Shown here piece after piece: positions 32,602 to 41,540 of a stretch of DNA of 64,000 nucleotides (positions are counted from its first letter, which is position 1; the number at the start of each line of letters is the position of its first letter). The notes below the pieces were generated by a model. The model searched no databases and had not been told where the DNA came from. It was given only the letters and a program-made list of their open reading frames with translations. The stretch spans positions 1 to 64,000 of the forward strand of contig NZ_JAINZZ010000029.1 in NCBI RefSeq assembly GCF_019890725.1, given 5' to 3'. Source of the stretch: Actinacidiphila acidipaludis. Its GTDB lineage: Bacteria > Actinomycetota > Actinomycetes > Streptomycetales > Streptomycetaceae. The translations under genes and the position numbers were made by a program.

Positions 32602-33552
32602 TCACTCCGTCGCTGCCCGGGCCCGGTCGCCGAAGGTGCGGAGGCGCTCGATGAGGGCCGGGGGCGACTGGACGCGCAGGGGCAGGTCCAGCATCAGCAG
32701 GCGGACGGCCATCCAGTCGATGCGGTCCGCGTCCACGCGCCAGCGTGACGTGCCGTCCGGGAGCGAGTCGACCTCGCCCGGCGCCTGGCCGAGCTTCGAC
32801 CGCACGACGTCGGCGGGCGCGTCGAAGTCCACCACGGCCGGCGCGGTGGGCCACAGGTTGCGCAGTTTGGATGCGACGAACTCCGCCGCGTCGGCGGCGG
32901 GAAGCGCGCGTGGCGCGACCCGCGCGCCGGTCGCGGTGACGCCGGTGAGCCGGTCGACGCGGAAGATGCGCCAGTCCTCGCGCGTCAGGTCCCAGGCGAC
33001 CAGGTACCAGCGCCGGCCACTGGCGACCAGGCGCTGCGGTTCGGCGTGGCGGCTCGAGTCGGCGCCGTCGCCGGCGCGGTAGGCGAAGCGGACGCACTCG
33101 TGGTTGGCGATCGCGCCGGCGAGGACGGTCAGCGCGGAGGGGTCGACCCGCGGCCCGCCGCCGGTCATCGTCACCACCGCGGAGCCCAACGCGCCCACGC
33201 GGTACCGCAGTCGGGACGGCAGCACCTGCTCCAGCTTGGTCAGCGCCCGCAGGGACGCCTCCTCGATGCCGTCCACCGCGCTGCCCGCCGCCGCGCGCAG
33301 GCCGACCGCGATGGCGACCGCCTCCTCGTCGTCCAGCAGCAGCGGCGGCAGGGCCTTGCCGGCGACCAGGCGGTAGCCGCCGACCGACCCCATCGTGGCC
33401 TCGACCGGGTAGCCGAGCTCGCGCAGCCGGTCCACGTCCCGGCGGATGGTGCGGGTGCTCACCTCCAGCCGTTCGGCGAGCTCGGTGCCCGACCACTCCC
33501 TGGGGGTCTGCAGGAGCGAGAGCAGATTCAGCAGTCGTGCCGGGGTGTCCAT
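32602..33552 (-). CDS. HTH/WYL-domain transcriptional regulator
   Basis: The protein has about 316 residues. An N-terminal DeoR-like winged helix is visible in SGTELAERLEVSTRTIRRDV then DRLRELGYPVEA. The WYL domain contains RRWYLVAWDLTREDWRIFRV, and the C-terminus has a WCX-like region (WRVDADRIDWMAVRLLMLDL). WYL proteins sense small ligands or nucleic acids. The ATG at 33552 (or 33555) is chosen because the operator-like dyad at 33577-33597 lies just upstream; in-frame ATG at 33606 would place the dyad inside the gene. Divergent from an MFS exporter gene, the probable target. Confidence 0.9.
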   Translation of the reverse strand: MDTPARLLNLLSLLQTPREWSGTELAERLEVSTRTIRRDVDRLRELGYPVEATMGSVGGYRLVAGKALPPLLLDDEEAVAIAVGLRAAAGSAVDGIEEASLRALTKLEQVLPSRLRYRVGALGSAVVTMTGGGPRVDPSALTVLAGAIANHECVRFAYRAGDGADSSRHAEPQRLVASGRRWYLVAWDLTREDWRIFRVDRLTGVTATGARVAPRALPAADAAEFVASKLRNLWPTAPAVVDFDAPADVVRSKLGQAPGEVDSLPDGTSRWRVDADRIDWMAVRLLMLDLPLRVQSPPALIERLRTFGDRARAATE

Positions 33553-33576
33553 CATGTCGTCCAGAGTCCGCGCCCA

Positions 33577-33597
33577 GTAGGACAAGAGCTGTCCTAC
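33577..33597. promoter_or_regulatory. operator dyad between WYL regulator and MFS exporter
   Basis: GTAGGACA (33577-33584) and TGTCCTAC (33590-33597) are perfect 8-bp inverted arms with a 5-nt spacer. A related half, GTAGGTCCTGTCAA, begins near 33610. The position between the divergent genes fits dual control by the WYL protein. Confidence 0.55.
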
Positions 33598-33649
33598 ATC
33601 CCTCATAGCGTAGGTCCTGTCAACGCAAGAGGCAGGCAGGAGCCCAGGA

Positions 33650-35089
33650 ATGAGTACCGAGCGCAGGCGCTGGATCGCCCTCGCCGTCGTGATGACGGCC
33701 AGCTTCATGGACCTGGTCGATGCGACCATCGTCAACATCGCCGTCCCGAGCATCCAGCGCGACACCGGCGCCGGCTTCAGCGCGGTCCAGTGGATCACCG
33801 CCGGTTACGCCCTGGCGTTCGCGGTCGGCCTGATCACCGGCGGGCGGCTCGGCGACATCTACGGGCGCAAGCGGGTGTTCCTGATCGGCACGGCCGGCTT
33901 CACGGGCGCGTCGCTGCTGTGCGGGGTGGCGGCCGATCCGCAGATGCTGGTGGCGACCCGGCTGCTGCAGGGCGCGGCCGCGGCGCTGATGGTGCCTCAG
34001 GTGCTGTCGATCATCCACGCGACCTTCTCCGGCGAGGAACGCGGCAAGGTCTTCGGGCTGTTCGGCGCGATCATCGGCCTGGCGGCCGTCACGGGCCCGC
34101 TGCTGGGCGCGCTGCTCACCCAGTGGGACATCCTGGGCCTGCAGTGGCGTCCGATCTTCCTGATCAACCTGCCCGTAGGGATCGCCGGCCTGCTCCTCGG
34201 CCGCCGGTTCATCGACGAGTCGAAGGCCCCGCAGGCGCTCCGGCTCGACCTGATCGGCGTCGCGCTGGCCACCGCCGGTCTGCTGCTGCTGATGTACCCG
34301 CTGGTCCAGGGCCGGGAGAACGGCTGGCCGCTGTGGGGCTACGCGATGATGGCCGGCGGGCTCGCGGTGCTCGCGGGCTTCGTCCGCTACGAGCGGGCCA
34401 AGAAGGCCAAGGACGGTTCGCCACTGGTCGAGTTGGCGCTCTTCCGGGCCCGCAGCTTCGCCGCCGGGATCGGGGTCCAGCTGGTCTTCGGCGTCGCGTG
34501 CGGCATCTTCTTCCTGGTCTGGACGCTCTACATGCAGATCGGCCTCGGCTGGTCCCCGCTGCACGCCGGGCTGACCGGACTCCCGTTCACCGTCGCGTGC
34601 TCGGCCTCGGCGGGCCTGTCGGTCCAGTTGCTGGTGCCGCGGTTCGGCCGCAAGGTGCTCCAGGCCGGGGCGCTGACCACGGCCGCCGGCGCGCTGCTCT
34701 ACATCGCGGAGTCCGCGCACTACGGCCACGCGGTCCACTCGTGGCAGATGGCGCTGCCGCTGCTGGTGATGGGCGCCGGGATGGGCATGGTCTTCTCGCC
34801 CCTGACGGACGCGGTCCTGTCCGACGTGCCGCAGGAGCACGCGGGGTCGGCCTCCGGCCTGATCAACACCACCAACCAGCTCGGCAACGCGTTCGGCCTG
34901 GCCCTGGTCTCCGTCGCCTTCACCGGCCGGACCCCGGTCGTCGCCTTCGAGCACGCGATGCTCTGGATGGTGGGCGCGCTCGCCGTCGTGGTCACCCTGA
35001 TGACGGCCCTCCCCAGGCGGGCCGCGCGTCCCGCGGAGACGGCAGGCGCCGCGGCCGAGTCCGGGAAGGAGCTCGCGCTGCTGGGATGA
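33650..35089 (+). CDS. MFS transporter, DHA2 (EmrB/QacA) family
   Basis: This 479-aa, 14-helix drug:H+ antiporter has motif D1 near the start (MDLVDATIVNIAVPSIQ), motif A in GGRLGDIYGRKRVF, and the conserved RLLQGAAAALMVPQ and GPLLGALL (motif C region). DHA2 members export hydrophobic drugs and dyes or natural products. The ATG follows caggagcccagga. It is divergent from the WYL regulator with an intervening dyad, so induction by substrate is plausible. A perfect bidirectional hairpin follows. Confidence 0.94.
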   Translation: MSTERRRWIALAVVMTASFMDLVDATIVNIAVPSIQRDTGAGFSAVQWITAGYALAFAVGLITGGRLGDIYGRKRVFLIGTAGFTGASLLCGVAADPQMLVATRLLQGAAAALMVPQVLSIIHATFSGEERGKVFGLFGAIIGLAAVTGPLLGALLTQWDILGLQWRPIFLINLPVGIAGLLLGRRFIDESKAPQALRLDLIGVALATAGLLLLMYPLVQGRENGWPLWGYAMMAGGLAVLAGFVRYERAKKAKDGSPLVELALFRARSFAAGIGVQLVFGVACGIFFLVWTLYMQIGLGWSPLHAGLTGLPFTVACSASAGLSVQLLVPRFGRKVLQAGALTTAAGALLYIAESAHYGHAVHSWQMALPLLVMGAGMGMVFSPLTDAVLSDVPQEHAGSASGLINTTNQLGNAFGLALVSVAFTGRTPVVAFEHAMLWMVGALAVVVTLMTALPRRAARPAETAGAAAESGKELALLG

Positions 35090-35109
35090 CCCCCCTCGCA
35101 CCGAACCAG

Positions 35110-35147
35110 CCTGCCGTGGCCGGGGAACGTTCCCCGGCCACGGCAGG
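35110..35147. terminator. bidirectional terminator, perfect 38-bp palindrome
   Basis: The 19-nt arm at 35110-35128 (starts cctgccgtgg) is followed at once by its exact inverse at 35129-35147, so the dyad has no loop bases of its own. It lies 20 nt after the MFS stop and 12 nt before the stop of the convergent SH3-like gene. GAACC and GGTTC extend it outward. Confidence 0.85.
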
Positions 35148-35159
35148 CCGGTTCGCCGG

Positions 35160-35585
35160 TCAGCCCTTGGCGTGCGGGTGCTGCCCCTGCGTCGCCAGGC
35201 TCGCGGCCGCGGAGAGCACGGTGTTGCAGAACGGCACGGTGCCGGTGTTGGCGACGTAGCGGGCGCTCAGCCAGCGCTCGTGGCTGGTGCCGCGCATCAG
35301 GTACCAGATCGTGTTGCCGTCGATGTCCTGGGCGCGGACCTTGCAGGTGAGACCGACCTGCGCGTGGTTCGCGAGGAAGCCGACGACGGAGGAGTCGGTG
35401 CTCGGGAACTGCCGCACGTTCAGGCCGGCGGGGGAGACGACCGTGCCGTACGGGAGGGCGGGCTGGGCGGGCAGCGCCTGGGCGGGAGCCGCGGCGAACA
35501 GGGCACCCCCCAGGCTCAGGGCTCCGGCCACGGCGCCGGCGGTGCGCCGCAGACCGCGTCGGGCGGGGACAGTACGCAGGGACAT
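35160..35585 (-). CDS. secreted SH3-like domain protein
   Basis: The 141-aa preprotein has a signal peptide (AGAVAGALSLGGALFAAAPA, cleavage near AQA). Its mature part looks like a bacterial SH3 fold: YGTVVSPAGLNVRQFPSTDS, VVGFLANHAQVGLTCKVRAQ, IWYLMRG, WLSARYVAN. The two cysteines (Cys in TCKVR and PFCNT) could pair. Such short proteins bind peptidoglycan or regulate wall enzymes. ATG at 35585 follows ggagagg. Ending shares the bidirectional terminator with the MFS gene. Confidence 0.85.
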   Translation of the reverse strand: MSLRTVPARRGLRRTAGAVAGALSLGGALFAAAPAQALPAQPALPYGTVVSPAGLNVRQFPSTDSSVVGFLANHAQVGLTCKVRAQDIDGNTIWYLMRGTSHERWLSARYVANTGTVPFCNTVLSAAASLATQGQHPHAKG

Positions 35586-35847
35586 AAGCCTCTCCAGATC
35601 TCGACAGCCACCGGTCGCAAGGCGCGGCTGGTACGCAAGCCGAACATTACGGCTGATTATGGGAATTACCGGCGGGAAACGCCCAAGACGGAGTCGGGGG
35701 CCCGTCTCCGTCCGCGAGATGGGTGTATGCGGCTCACCCGAGGGAGACCGGCGGGACGGCCTCCTGCGCCGGACACGGCCGAGGGCGGACACTGGCCCGA
35801 GTGGTGACAACAAACCGTCGGCGGAGTGCGGAATGCGGAGGCAGCGC

Positions 35848-36840
35848 ATGGGGGTCGTTTCTCGCCTGGACGCCTACCAGCGCAGCCATCGGTGGCTGGG
35901 ACAGCCGCTCGCCGTGGTGTACAAGTTCTTCGACGACCAGGGCCCCTACCTCGCGGCGCTGCTGGCCTACTACGGGTTCCTGTCCCTCTTCCCGCTGCTC
36001 CTGCTGCTGGTGACCGCGCTGAGCGGCCTGCTGCACGGCGACCCGGAACTGCAGGAACGCGTCCTGCACTCCGCGCTGAACCAGTTCCCGGTCATCGGGG
36101 ACCAGATCGGCAGGAACGTGCACTCCTTCCACAGCAGCGGGGCGGCCCTGGCCGTGGGTGTCGCGGGCAGCGTGTACGGCGTGTCGGGGGTGTTCCAGGC
36201 CGCCCAGAACGCCCTGAACAACATCTCCGCCGTCCCGCGGTGCGACCGGCTGAACCCGCTGCACTCACGCCTGCTCGGGCTGGGCTTCCTCATCGTCCCG
36301 CTGGTGGGCCTCATCGTCACCACCGCGCTGTCGACGGCGGCGTCGGTCAACGTGGTCTTCGGCGTGCAGATCGGCGCGGAACTGGCCGTCGCCCTGAACC
36401 TCGCGGCCGTGGTGATCGACGCACTGCTCGTCATCGCCGCTTACCACGTGCTCACCCACCGCATCCAGCCCTTACGGGAGTTGGTCGTGGGTGCGGTCGG
36501 GGCGGCCTGCGTGTGGCAGGGCGTGCAGCTCGGCGGCGCCTACTACGTCAACCACGTGCTGCGCGGTGCCACCGCCACGTACGGCCTGTTCGGCATCGTG
36601 CTCGGCCTGTTCGCGTGGATCTACCTCGGCGCCCTGGTCTTCGTGCTGGGCGCCGAGGTCAACTCGGTACGGGCCGAGCACCTGTGGCCGCGCAGTCTGA
36701 TGACGCCGTTCACCGACCGGGTCCGCCTCACGCCCGGCGACCGCGAGGCCTACAGCCGCTACGCGGTCACGCAGCGGATGAAGGGTTTCCAGGACGTCGA
36801 CGTGACCTTCGACGAACCGCCCGGCGAGATCGGCCCCTGA
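35848..36840 (+). CDS. YihY/BrkB family membrane protein; contains a TTA codon
   Basis: The protein has about 330 residues and six membrane helices of the YihY/BrkB (former RNase BN) type. Signatures are AALLAYYGFLSLFPLLLLLV, the polar GVFQAAQNALNNI, and the C-terminal ATYGLFGIVLGLFAWIYLGA plus LGAEVNSVRAE. Leu209 is encoded by TTA (36472-36474), implying bldA-dependent translation. ATG at 35848 has ggagg 6 nt upstream; an ATG 15 nt earlier is less well placed. Function of the family is unsettled. Phospholipase D follows in the same direction after 97 nt. Confidence 0.88.
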   Translation: MGVVSRLDAYQRSHRWLGQPLAVVYKFFDDQGPYLAALLAYYGFLSLFPLLLLLVTALSGLLHGDPELQERVLHSALNQFPVIGDQIGRNVHSFHSSGAALAVGVAGSVYGVSGVFQAAQNALNNISAVPRCDRLNPLHSRLLGLGFLIVPLVGLIVTTALSTAASVNVVFGVQIGAELAVALNLAAVVIDALLVIAAYHVLTHRIQPLRELVVGAVGAACVWQGVQLGGAYYVNHVLRGATATYGLFGIVLGLFAWIYLGALVFVLGAEVNSVRAEHLWPRSLMTPFTDRVRLTPGDREAYSRYAVTQRMKGFQDVDVTFDEPPGEIGP

Positions 36841-36937
36841 CGACCCGCACGTCATCCATGGAAACCCCGGGCGGGGGTAGCCGGTCCCCGAGGGCAGGCG
36901 GACCGCGGCCTGGTGAGAGCGACGGAAGAGCAGACGC

Positions 36938-38542
36938 ATGGAGCTTCGGGAGTGGCTGCTGACGCCCGGCGAGCGCGGAAATCCGGCGACCCGGCTGGAC
37001 GCGCGCCGTGGCGACGGGCTGGCCTGGTCCACGGAGAACGAGGTGTGTCCGCTGGTGCACGGGGCGGAGTACTTCGGCGAGCTGCTCGCCGCGATCCGGG
37101 CGCAGCGGGCCGGTGACCTGCTGCTCTTCACCGACTGGCGAGGAGACCCCGACGAACGGCTCGGCGGTCCCGGCACCGAGATCGGCACGGTGCTGTGCGA
37201 CGCCGCCCGCCGCGGTGTGATCGTCAAAGGGCTCGTGTGGCGTTCCCACTGGGACCGGCTGTCCTTCAGTGAGCGGGAGAACGCCCACCTGGGCGAGGAG
37301 ATCGAGGACGCCGGAGGGGAGTGCCTGCTGGACATGCGGGTGCGGGCGGGCGGCTCCCACCACCAGAAGTTCGTCGTCCTGCGCCACCCGGACCGGCCGG
37401 AACGGGACGTCGCCTTCGTCGGCGGCATCGACCTGTGCCACAGCCGGCACGACGACGCACGGCACGGCGGCGATCCCAACCCGCAGCCCTTCGCCGCCGC
37501 CTACGGCCCCACCCCGCCCTGGCACGACCTGCAGATCGCCGTGCGCGGGCCGGCCGTCGGCGATCTGGAGGCGACCTTCCGCGAACGGTGGCAGGACCCC
37601 TCCCCGCTCAGCCGCAGTCTGCCGGGACGGCTGCGCCAGGCCGCCCGCCGCCAGGACACCCGTGCCGACCCGCTGCCCGCCCAGCTGCCGGACCCCGGCC
37701 CGCGCGGCCGGTCGGCCGTGCAGGTGCTGCGCACCTACCCGCGGCTGCGCCACGGCTACCCCTTCGCACCGCGAGGCGAGCGCAGCATCGCCCGCGCCTA
37801 CGGCAAAGCCCTGAGCCGGGCGCGGTCGTTGATCTACCTGGAGGATCAGTACCTGTGGAACGAGGAGGTCTGCGCCGGCTTCGCGCAGGCCCTGGAAGAG
37901 CGCCGGGACCTGAGGATGATCGCGGTCGTCCCGCCCGTCCCGGACCAGGACGGCAGACTCTCCCGGCCGCTCAACGAGATCGGCCGGATCCGCGCGGTGG
38001 AACTGCTCGCGCGTGCGGGCGGCGACCGGTTCGCGCTCTACTCGCTGGAGAATCCCGCCGGGACACCGGTCTACGTGCACGCGAAGGTGTGCGTCGTCGA
38101 CGACGTGTGGGCCGCGGTCGGCTCCGACAACATCAACCTGCGCTCCTGGACCCACGACTCCGAACTGGCCTGCGCGGTCGTCGACGACCGGCGGGACCCG
38201 CGCGAGCCCGTCGATCCCGGCGGTCTGGGCGACGGCGCCCGCACCTTCGCCCGTGACCTGCGGCTGCGCCTGGCCCGTGAGCACCTGGACCGGCCCGGCG
38301 ACGCGTCCGACCACGACCTGTGCGCGCCGCGGACGGCGTTCGGCGCCTTCGCCGCATCCGCCGCGGCCCTGGACGCCTGGCACCGCGGCGGCCGCCGCGG
38401 CCCCCGCCCGCCGGGCAGGCTGCGGACCTGCGCGATTCCCCGGATGTCCCGCGTCGAGGCCGCCCTGATGGGCGTCGGGGCGCGTGTCCTCGCCGATCCC
38501 GACGGCCGGCCCCGCGGCATGCGGCACGCCGGCTCCTTCTGA
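36938..38542 (+). CDS. phospholipase D family protein
   Basis: The 534-aa protein has two HKD-type catalytic motifs. The first is GSHHQKFVVLRHPD (His142, Lys144) with FVGGIDLCHSRHDD downstream. The second is VHAKVCVVDDVWAAVGSDN (His381, Lys383). It has no signal peptide and is likely cytoplasmic or membrane-associated. The overall layout resembles cardiolipin synthase/PLD proteins of actinobacteria that act on phosphatidyl groups. Its neighbours are a BrkB-like membrane protein and a secreted phosphoesterase, which suggests a lipid or envelope theme. Confidence 0.92.
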   Translation: MELREWLLTPGERGNPATRLDARRGDGLAWSTENEVCPLVHGAEYFGELLAAIRAQRAGDLLLFTDWRGDPDERLGGPGTEIGTVLCDAARRGVIVKGLVWRSHWDRLSFSERENAHLGEEIEDAGGECLLDMRVRAGGSHHQKFVVLRHPDRPERDVAFVGGIDLCHSRHDDARHGGDPNPQPFAAAYGPTPPWHDLQIAVRGPAVGDLEATFRERWQDPSPLSRSLPGRLRQAARRQDTRADPLPAQLPDPGPRGRSAVQVLRTYPRLRHGYPFAPRGERSIARAYGKALSRARSLIYLEDQYLWNEEVCAGFAQALEERRDLRMIAVVPPVPDQDGRLSRPLNEIGRIRAVELLARAGGDRFALYSLENPAGTPVYVHAKVCVVDDVWAAVGSDNINLRSWTHDSELACAVVDDRRDPREPVDPGGLGDGARTFARDLRLRLAREHLDRPGDASDHDLCAPRTAFGAFAASAAALDAWHRGGRRGPRPPGRLRTCAIPRMSRVEAALMGVGARVLADPDGRPRGMRHAGSF

Positions 38543-38717
38543 ACGCGGCCGCCGTGCTCTTCACTCTTTCTTGGGTTGTCTGTACACCGTCAATCCACGG
38601 AAGATGGTCGGTGCCGCCAGGTGGAGTGCGAGCGGCGCCCCGTGCCACAAGCGCGCTCCGTCGCTCGCCGCGTGCCGGCGGTCCATGCCGAGAACACGAG
38701 CGGAAAGAGGGGACAAA

Positions 38718-40343
38718 GTGCGGAAAAAACGCCTGACGTCGGTCCTGGCCACCCTGGGCCTCCTGGCCGGCCTGTCCACACTGGCCACCACGGCCGCCAC
38801 CGCGGACCAGTCCCACGAGGCGGCCCCGGCCGCCGCATCCGTGCCGCGGCCCGACCACGTGGTGGTCGTGATGTTCGAGAACACCTCGGCCGGTTCCATC
38901 GTCGGGAACTCCAGCGCTCCGTACTTCAACCAACTGGCCGCCACCGGGGCGAACTTCACCAACTCCTTCGCCATCGAGCACCCCAGTCAGCCCAACTACC
39001 TGGACCTGTTCTCGGGTTCGAACCAGGGTGTCACCGACGACTCGTGCCCGCACACGTTCAGCACCACCAACGAGGCGTCCCAGCTGATCGCCAAGGGGCT
39101 GACGTTCACCGGGTACTCGGAGACGCTGCCGTCCGCCGGATCGACCGTGTGCACCTCGGGCGGCACCAATGGCTACGCGCGTAAACACAGCCCGTGGGTG
39201 AACTTCACGAACGTCCCCGCCGCCGACAGCCAGCCGTTCAGCGCGTTCCCGACCGACTACAGCCAACTGCCCACCGTCTCCTGGGTGATCCCCAACCTGT
39301 GCGACGACATCCACAACTGCTCGATCTCCACGGGCGACACCTGGCTGAAGAACCATCTCGACGGCTACGTCCAGTGGGCCAAGACGCACAACAGCGTCCT
39401 GATCACCACCTTCGACGAGGACGACAGCACCGGACCCAACCAGATCGCCACGTTCTTCGACGGCCAGCCGGTCAAGACCGGAAACTACGGCGAGCGCATC
39501 GACCACTTCTCCGTCCTGCGCACCATCGAGGACATGTACGGCCTGCCCTACGCGGGTTCCGCCGCCGGAGCCACCTCCATCACGGACGCCTGGAACACCA
39601 CCACGGGCGGCGGCAGCGTCAGCGTGACCCCTCCGGGCAACCAGAACGGCACCGTCGGCACACCGGTGTCCCTCCAGCTCAAGGCGGCGGACACCGCGGG
39701 CGGCACGCTCTCGTGGGGGGTCTCCGGCCTTCCCGCGGGCCTGTCGGTCAACCCCGCCACCGGCCTGATCTCCGGCACACCGACGGCCACGGGGACCTTC
39801 ACGGTGACCGCCACCGCGACCGACAGCACCGGTCCGAGCGGCAGCGCCACCTTCACCTGGACGGTCACCCCCTCCGGCGGCGGATGCACCGCGGCCCAAC
39901 TGCTCGGCAATCCCGGATTCGAGACCGGCAGCGCCGCTCCCTGGACCGCCAGCAGCGGTGTGGTCAGCAACAACTCGGGCGAGCCGGCGCACAGCGGCAG
40001 CTACGACGCGTGGATGGACGGCTACGGCTCCGCGCACACCGACACCCTGGCCCAGACGGTGACCGTTCCGGCCGGCTGCACCACGGCCACCCTCAGCTTC
40101 TTCCTGCATGTCGACACCGCCGAGACCACGACCGGCACGGCCTACGACAAGCTGACGGTTCAGGCCGGCTCCACGACCCTGGCCACCTACTCCAACCTCA
40201 ACGCGGCCACCGGATACCTGCAGAAGTCGCTCAGCCTGACCCCGTACATCGGGCAGACGGTCACGGTGAAGTTCACCGGAACCGAGGACTCCACCCTGCA
40301 GACGTCGTTCGTCGTCGACGACACGGCCGTCAACGTGTCCTGA
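38718..40343 (+). CDS. secreted phosphoesterase (PF04185-like) with Ig-like and C-terminal beta domains
   Basis: The 541-aa preprotein starts at GTG 38718 after agagggg and has a Sec signal (RKKRLTSVLATLGLLAGLST). The catalytic part matches the phospholipase C/acid phosphatase superfamily: DHVVVVMFENTS, ATGANFTNSFAIEHPSQPNY, VSWVIPNLCDDIHNC, VLITTFDEDD and ERIDHFSVLRTIEDMYGL. Next come a He_PIG-type Ig domain (GLPAGLSVNPATGLISGTPT) and a C-terminal beta domain (LLGNPGFETGSAAPWTAS). It probably hydrolyses phosphate esters or phospholipids outside the cell. No Pho box could be recognised upstream. Confidence 0.9.
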   Translation: MRKKRLTSVLATLGLLAGLSTLATTAATADQSHEAAPAAASVPRPDHVVVVMFENTSAGSIVGNSSAPYFNQLAATGANFTNSFAIEHPSQPNYLDLFSGSNQGVTDDSCPHTFSTTNEASQLIAKGLTFTGYSETLPSAGSTVCTSGGTNGYARKHSPWVNFTNVPAADSQPFSAFPTDYSQLPTVSWVIPNLCDDIHNCSISTGDTWLKNHLDGYVQWAKTHNSVLITTFDEDDSTGPNQIATFFDGQPVKTGNYGERIDHFSVLRTIEDMYGLPYAGSAAGATSITDAWNTTTGGGSVSVTPPGNQNGTVGTPVSLQLKAADTAGGTLSWGVSGLPAGLSVNPATGLISGTPTATGTFTVTATATDSTGPSGSATFTWTVTPSGGGCTAAQLLGNPGFETGSAAPWTASSGVVSNNSGEPAHSGSYDAWMDGYGSAHTDTLAQTVTVPAGCTTATLSFFLHVDTAETTTGTAYDKLTVQAGSTTLATYSNLNAATGYLQKSLSLTPYIGQTVTVKFTGTEDSTLQTSFVVDDTAVNVS

Positions 40344-40441
40344 CGACGCCGTGACCGCGGGGCGGCCCTCCCGGCGAGGCCGTCCCGCGTCCTCGGCCTG
40401 TCCGTGAACCCCGGCCGACGTGGCCGCGAGGACTCCTCGTG

Positions 40442-40514
40442 GTACCGCGGTACTACAGGGGCACCACATTTCAGCCCTGGGTACCACAGGGCGCGGGATC
40501 GCGGCTCCTAGGTT
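40442..40514 (+). promoter_or_regulatory. promoter region of ABC/two-component operon with repeats
   Basis: GTACCGCGGTAC (40442-40453) is a perfect palindrome. GGTACTACAGGG (40449-40460) and GGTACCACAGGG (40480-40491) are direct repeats 31 bp apart, about three helical turns. A -10-like TAGGTT lies at 40509-40514. These repeats are candidate sites for the NarL-type response regulator at the end of the operon. Confidence 0.45.
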
Positions 40515-40568
40515 GAGCGGGATGCCGACCGGAACGTCCGTCGGTTCGAGGCCAGGAGAAGCAAGCCG

Positions 40569-41540
40569 ATGATCGTGGCGCAGCAACTGTCCAAACGGTA
40601 CGGCGAGAAGACGGCCGTGGACCGGCTGGACTTCACCGTGAAGCCGGGCATGGTGACGGGCTTCCTGGGTCCGAACGGGGCCGGCAAGTCGACCACCATG
40701 CGCATGATCGTCGGACTCGACGCGCCGACCGGCGGCTCGGTCACCGTCAACGGCCGCCGCTACGCCGAGCACGGCGCTCCGCTGCAGGAGGTCGGCGCGC
40801 TGCTGGAGGCGAAGTCGATCCACCCCGGCCGCTCCGCCTTCAACCACCTCAACACCCTCGCGCTCACCCACGGGATCCCGCGCCGCCGGGTGGACGAGGT
40901 GATCGAGCTGACCGGCCTGCAGGCCGTGGCGCGCAAGCGGGCGGGGGCCTTCTCACTGGGCATGGGCCAGCGGCTGGGCATCGCCGCCGCGCTGCTCGGC
41001 GATCCGGCCACCGTGATGCTGGACGAGCCGGTCAACGGCCTGGACCCGGAGGGCGTGCTGTGGATGCGCAACCTGCTCACCGGACTGGCCGCCGAGGGCC
41101 GTACGGTCTTCGTCTCCTCGCACCTGATGAGCGAGATGGCGCTGACCGCCGAGCACCTGATCATCGTCGGGCGCGGCCGGCTGCTGGCCGACACCACCGT
41201 CAAGGAACTGATCCGGCAGTCCGGCGGTGACACCGTGAAGGTCGCCAGCTCCGACCCCGCCCGGCTGCGCGAGGTGCTGGCCGGCCCGGGCGTCGACGTC
41301 ACCGGCCGCTCCGGTTCCGAGGAGCTCCTGGTCACCGGGCTGACGGCGCGCGCGATCGGCCTGAAGGCCGCCGAGCACAACATCGCCCTGTTCGAGCTGG
41401 TCACCAAGGGGGTGTCCCTGGAGGAGGCGTTCATGGAGCTGACCCGGGACGCCGTCGAGTACCACGGCAACACCACCACCCCGGGCTTCGAAAGCGCCGA
41501 AAGCACCGAGAACGCCGAGACCGTTGGGAGCGCGGCATGA
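40569..41540 (+). CDS. ABC transporter ATP-binding protein (BcrA/DrrA-like)
   Basis: The 323-aa ATPase has Walker A GPNGAGKSTT, a modified signature FSLGMGQRLG, Walker B VMLDEPVNGLDPEG and the switch histidine in VSSHLMSEM. An extra C-terminal domain of about 100 residues is typical of DrrA/BcrA exporters of peptides, lipids or drugs. The preceding promoter region carries repeats. The stop overlaps the permease ATG (ATGA). The operon ends with its own sensor kinase and response regulator. Confidence 0.93.
   Translation: MIVAQQLSKRYGEKTAVDRLDFTVKPGMVTGFLGPNGAGKSTTMRMIVGLDAPTGGSVTVNGRRYAEHGAPLQEVGALLEAKSIHPGRSAFNHLNTLALTHGIPRRRVDEVIELTGLQAVARKRAGAFSLGMGQRLGIAAALLGDPATVMLDEPVNGLDPEGVLWMRNLLTGLAAEGRTVFVSSHLMSEMALTAEHLIIVGRGRLLADTTVKELIRQSGGDTVKVASSDPARLREVLAGPGVDVTGRSGSEELLVTGLTARAIGLKAAEHNIALFELVTKGVSLEEAFMELTRDAVEYHGNTTTPGFESAESTENAETVGSAA

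Noticed and set aside
38543..38717. Pho box before the secreted phosphoesterase gene
   Set aside because: I looked for GTTCACC-type direct repeats and found none convincing.
38133..40871. 912-aa minus-strand ORF opposite phospholipase D and phosphoesterase genes
   Set aside because: Spans two well-supported genes on the other strand and has shadow-like composition.
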